A stretch of 64,000 nt of DNA from Amyelois transitella (lineage: Eukaryota; Arthropoda; Insecta; Lepidoptera; Pyralidae), in contig NC_083527.1 of NCBI RefSeq assembly GCF_032362555.1, positions 868,001-932,000 on the forward strand, written 5' to 3'. The notes under the pieces were generated by a model. That model saw only the letters and a program-made list of their open reading frames with translations. It ran no database searches and had not been told where the DNA came from. The position numbers were made by a program, and so were the translations under genes. Positions 60,718-64,000 of the stretch are shown here, in pieces (position 1 is the stretch's first letter; every line of letters begins with the position of its first letter).

Positions 60718-63700
60718 CTGAAAAATAAGTTGAGCAGTCTTTTTGAGACTGTTGGCTCTGTCTACCCCGCGAGGGATATAGACGTGACTGTGTTATACTA
60801 TGATGGTTAATATATACATACATTATGTATGTATTAACATAAATATGTATGTAGGTATGAATGAACCATCCAAACTTAAAACTTATAAGCCTTTAAAAAC
60901 TAAAACTATGCTAAAGATACCTATGTACCAAAAAAATAAAGATATTACAGATGAATAAAAAATTTACAACCAAATTTATAAATTGAACAGTCGTGACATC
61001 TATACTAATATTATAAAGCTGAAGAGTTTGTTTGTTTGAACGCGCTAATCTCAGGAACTACTGGTTTAAATTAATTATAATCATTTTGCGTCGAATAGAC
61101 CATTTATCAATGATGCCCAAATAACTATACCACCCGGACGAAGTCGCGGGCACAGCTTTAAGTATTATAAACCTACGGGTGTATTCCCAGAATGATGATA
61201 GCACTTATATTGCCATATCAAAGGGCAGTGCTGATTCTCTGAGCCAGATAATTTACCGCCTTCTGATCACAAGATAACACGAGATCAAAGACAGAAACCG
61301 TATTGCTGATATACTTTTTGGGTATTCGACGGTCAAAGTATTTCTACGCCAAAACGTTCAAAATATTACTTATTTTTACATTAAAAAAAAATGAACTGGA
61401 AAGTCATTACTGATACCTTCATTAAAAAAATGAAATGAAGACATGAGAAAACTATACCGATGTTAAGACACACCTTATCACACCTAGATAGGATTATTTG
61501 TTTATAAACCAAACAAGTGCCGTGTGGTTCCCGATAGGTATCAATAGAAAAAGAACAGGACAACTCCATCTCTTTCCTACGGATTTCGTAAACGGCGACT
61601 AAGGGCTTATAAACTTGGGACTCTTCTTTTCGGCGATGGTCTAGCAACCTGTCACTATTCGAATCACAATTCTATCACTAAGCCAAACTAAGCTAGCCGT
61701 GGCTGTCTACCCCGCAAGGGATATAGACGTGATGATATGTATGTATGTAAACCAAACAAACCGCTACAGGTTTGTTTCTACGTGTGTCATTTATTATTTG
61801 ACCACCCGTGGTAGTGACCATCGCTGAAATATTAAACGTTTGAGCGCCGTTGCCTAGATACGGCGCGTGTGTAAACTTGTATTGTTTTCAAAACTATCAA
61901 ACCTAAGGACTACATAAAGAGAGCGTATAATAAGAAACATACATACAAATAATCACGTCTATATCCTTTGCGGGGTAGACAGAGCCAACAGTCTTGAAAA
62001 CACTGATATGCCACGTTCAGCTATTTGGCTTTATGATGGAATTCAGATTAAAATAGTGACAGGTTGCTAGCCCATCGCCTAAAACAAGAATCCCAAGTGT
62101 ATGATAAGAAAAAGCGAATGAAGTACGAAGATGCAGGGAACGTGGCAAGTGGTAAGCCCTATCGGGGATTAGGGCGTGATTTTATTGATGTACGTAGGAC
62201 GTAGGTATCCTATAACTGGCTCGTCCCATTAATTGTAAAAGACCGTTGTATTCAGTCAGCCAAGGTATCTATGTTTTGGTCTGGCCTTAACTACGCTGTA
62301 ATTGCTAATAAGAAAATGCTGCAGTGCAGTTTGTTACTGCTCCTTCTGCACTGACGCTTTGGAAGCGGCAGTAAACTTAGTTTTAAGTAACTGCCGCTTC
62401 CAAATATGACAATTTGAAATTTATTATTAAGTGATATTGAATTGTCCCATAATAATTAATAAAAGTCAAGATTTCAATAATTTTCAACCATAATCCGAGT
62501 CTTTGCCCACCTCGCTAAAGGTAAAATCCAGCAATTTGTTTACTATCAAACCGTATTTCATTCTGGTTTTATTTCTAGAATAGAAACGTCTAGAACACGT
62601 TCTCGTGTCCTACAAACTTTACAATCCAATCCCACATTGACATATCGCTGGAATAAAAATAAAATGGCAGCCGAGCGAAATTGAAACTTTATCTGGATCG
62701 TGTCAGAAATATCGCCTATTGGCAGAATAGGCAGATATTTATGAATTATTAATGAAACTAACGAATGAATGATTCCGATACATACATACATAAAATCACG
62801 CCTTTTTCCCGGATCTCTGCATACTTCCTTCGCTTCATCCACATTCATAACTCTCTTCATGCAAGCTAGGCGGTTTCGGGTAATCTTGATCATACCTTTT
62901 GCTAGAACATCTCCGATTTGATCAAGGTACATTCATCTATGCCTTTCCACACCACCAGCATTCACACTTCCTTTGTATATTTGCTATGCCTATAACTATT
63001 TTGCCAAAATATTGTATGCCGAAGAACAATAAGACAAACTCATTTATACGGTAATAAACAGACGTCCGTAATTATTATGTTTTCGATTATGCTTCTAATT
63101 ATTAAACTATAATTAGGTATATACTTTTTTATAAACTACGAACAAATATTTTTTCAAGGTTCATAAACCCATTTAAGTTCCTTATTATTGAGCACAGAGT
63201 TTTGTTGGAACGAGATGTTGTCCTATTCTATTTTTTTTATTTGGTGCCGGGAACCACACGGTACAAATGAAAAGTGCACATCTTAATTTTAAAACTAGGT
63301 GCGCTCTCTCAAGGTGATTTACAAAAAAGTACTAAGGCAACATAACCACGTGAAGGTGTTCTCGTACTCACAAACAGCCGCTGAGAGTACGCGTCGCACG
63401 GAACCCCGCCATCTTTTCGAAGCGCTCCTCTCGAGACGATTTCTAGAACAAAGTGACAAGATCAGGAACAGCGTGAACAGGGAAATCTTTTGATGTAAAA
63501 GAAGATATAGTGGCGGGTATAGAATTAAAAATATATTTTTTTACCTTTTAGTATTTGTTACGTTAAGAAATGTAATGGATGTCGTAAAAGGCGACTAAGG
63601 GATAGGCTTATAAACTTGGGATTCTTCTTTTAGGCGATAGGCTAGGAACCTGTCACTATTTGAATTGTAAGCTCTGTCTACACCGCAAGGGATATAGACG

Positions 63701-64000
63701 TGATTATATGTTTGTATGTACGTTCACTTAGAAAAGTGTTTTATGTTAAAATTGAATTAAGTATGAATGTAAAAAAATGTTGGTACAACCTAAATAAATA
63801 AAAATCAATTAATAGGAAGCGAATCTTGTGAATATTGGCTCTTTCTACCCCATAAGCAATAAAAACGTGACAAGTTTATCTGTCCACTGATCCGATTGAG
63901 TTAATTTTGATAAAATGTCACCCGAAGCTGTAAAAAGCTTCAATAAATTAAGGGATTTCAGAAAAAATCACCATATTTTTACGCTATTATTTAAAATTAT
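60718..64000. other. Repeat-rich right end of the window
   Basis: Contents: SINE tail 60735-60795 (+); a Lep1-like Helitron fragment at about 61001-61157; SINE 61518-61747 (+); SINE 61940-62103 (-); a decayed LINE tail at about 62129-62190 (+); an inverted repeat with 15-bp arms at 62358-62404; a LINE tail at about 62778-62990 (-); a SINE head at 63190-63260; a decayed LINE piece at about 63440-63525 (+); and a SINE at 63575-63721 (+). The first exon and promoter of the third sugar porter should lie here or beyond. Confidence 0.55.
62358..62404. repeat. Inverted repeat, 15-bp arms
   Basis: TTTGGAAGCGGCAGT and ACTGCCGCTTCCAAA are separated by 17 bases. It lies in a copy of the CTGCAGTGCAGTTTGTTAC repeat; other copies (near 3300) lack the second arm. 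Confidence 0.8.

Noticed and set aside
62558-62932. 124-codon minus-strand frame
   Set aside because: It is a decayed LINE tail ([20 protein letters not shown]) running into unrelated sequence.

Overview
The window is nuclear DNA of an insect, almost certainly a moth or butterfly. It is AT-rich, its genes are split into many short exons with GT-AG introns, and it is littered with repeats typical of Lepidoptera: RTE-like LINEs ending in (TATG)n, a SINE beginning TGCCGTGTGG, tRNA-derived SINEs, Lep1-like Helitrons ending CTAG, and hairpin MITEs. No bacterial features are present. Exon structures were built by hand from splice signals, reading phase and protein-family resemblance. No database search was run, and the species is not claimed.

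Layout: 1-3.5 kb is repeats. A possible two-exon gene for a small secreted protein lies at 3510-4526 (+). Two tandem copies of one segment follow: unit A at about 4.9-23.8 kb and unit B at about 24.45-38.56 kb. Each unit carries a complete nine-exon sugar-porter gene on the minus strand (Tret1-like; A 5046-15252, B 24626-33141; both 1413 nt of coding sequence, 470 aa) and, divergently on the plus strand, the first coding exon of a fatty acid transport protein gene (Fatp). Only the unit B copy is followed by the rest of Fatp. With exon 1B (37028-37242) and ten more exons to 47827 the gene reads as an unbroken 661-aa protein. The unit A copy (22093-22307) is intact with the same donor phase, so it could act as a distant alternative first exon; the whole sugar-porter gene B would then lie antisense inside the first intron.

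From 47.8 to 55.1 kb there is no supported gene, only repeats including a 2-kb LINE copy. A third, more diverged sugar porter runs on the minus strand from 60717 to 55145 (eight exons, about 558 residues, first exon not securely found). From 60.7 kb to the end only repeats are recognised.

Most notable points: (1) the duplication leaves Fatp with two first exons; (2) a 123-bp tandem array straddles the exon 6 splice acceptor of the sugar porters, with 2 units in gene A and 11 in gene B, so decoy acceptors lie ahead of the real one; (3) three Fatp exons are each followed by decayed partial copies of themselves; (4) filled and empty sites between the two units date many transposon insertions and give exact ends and target-site duplications; (5) many perfect short-spacer palindromes are scattered through the window.
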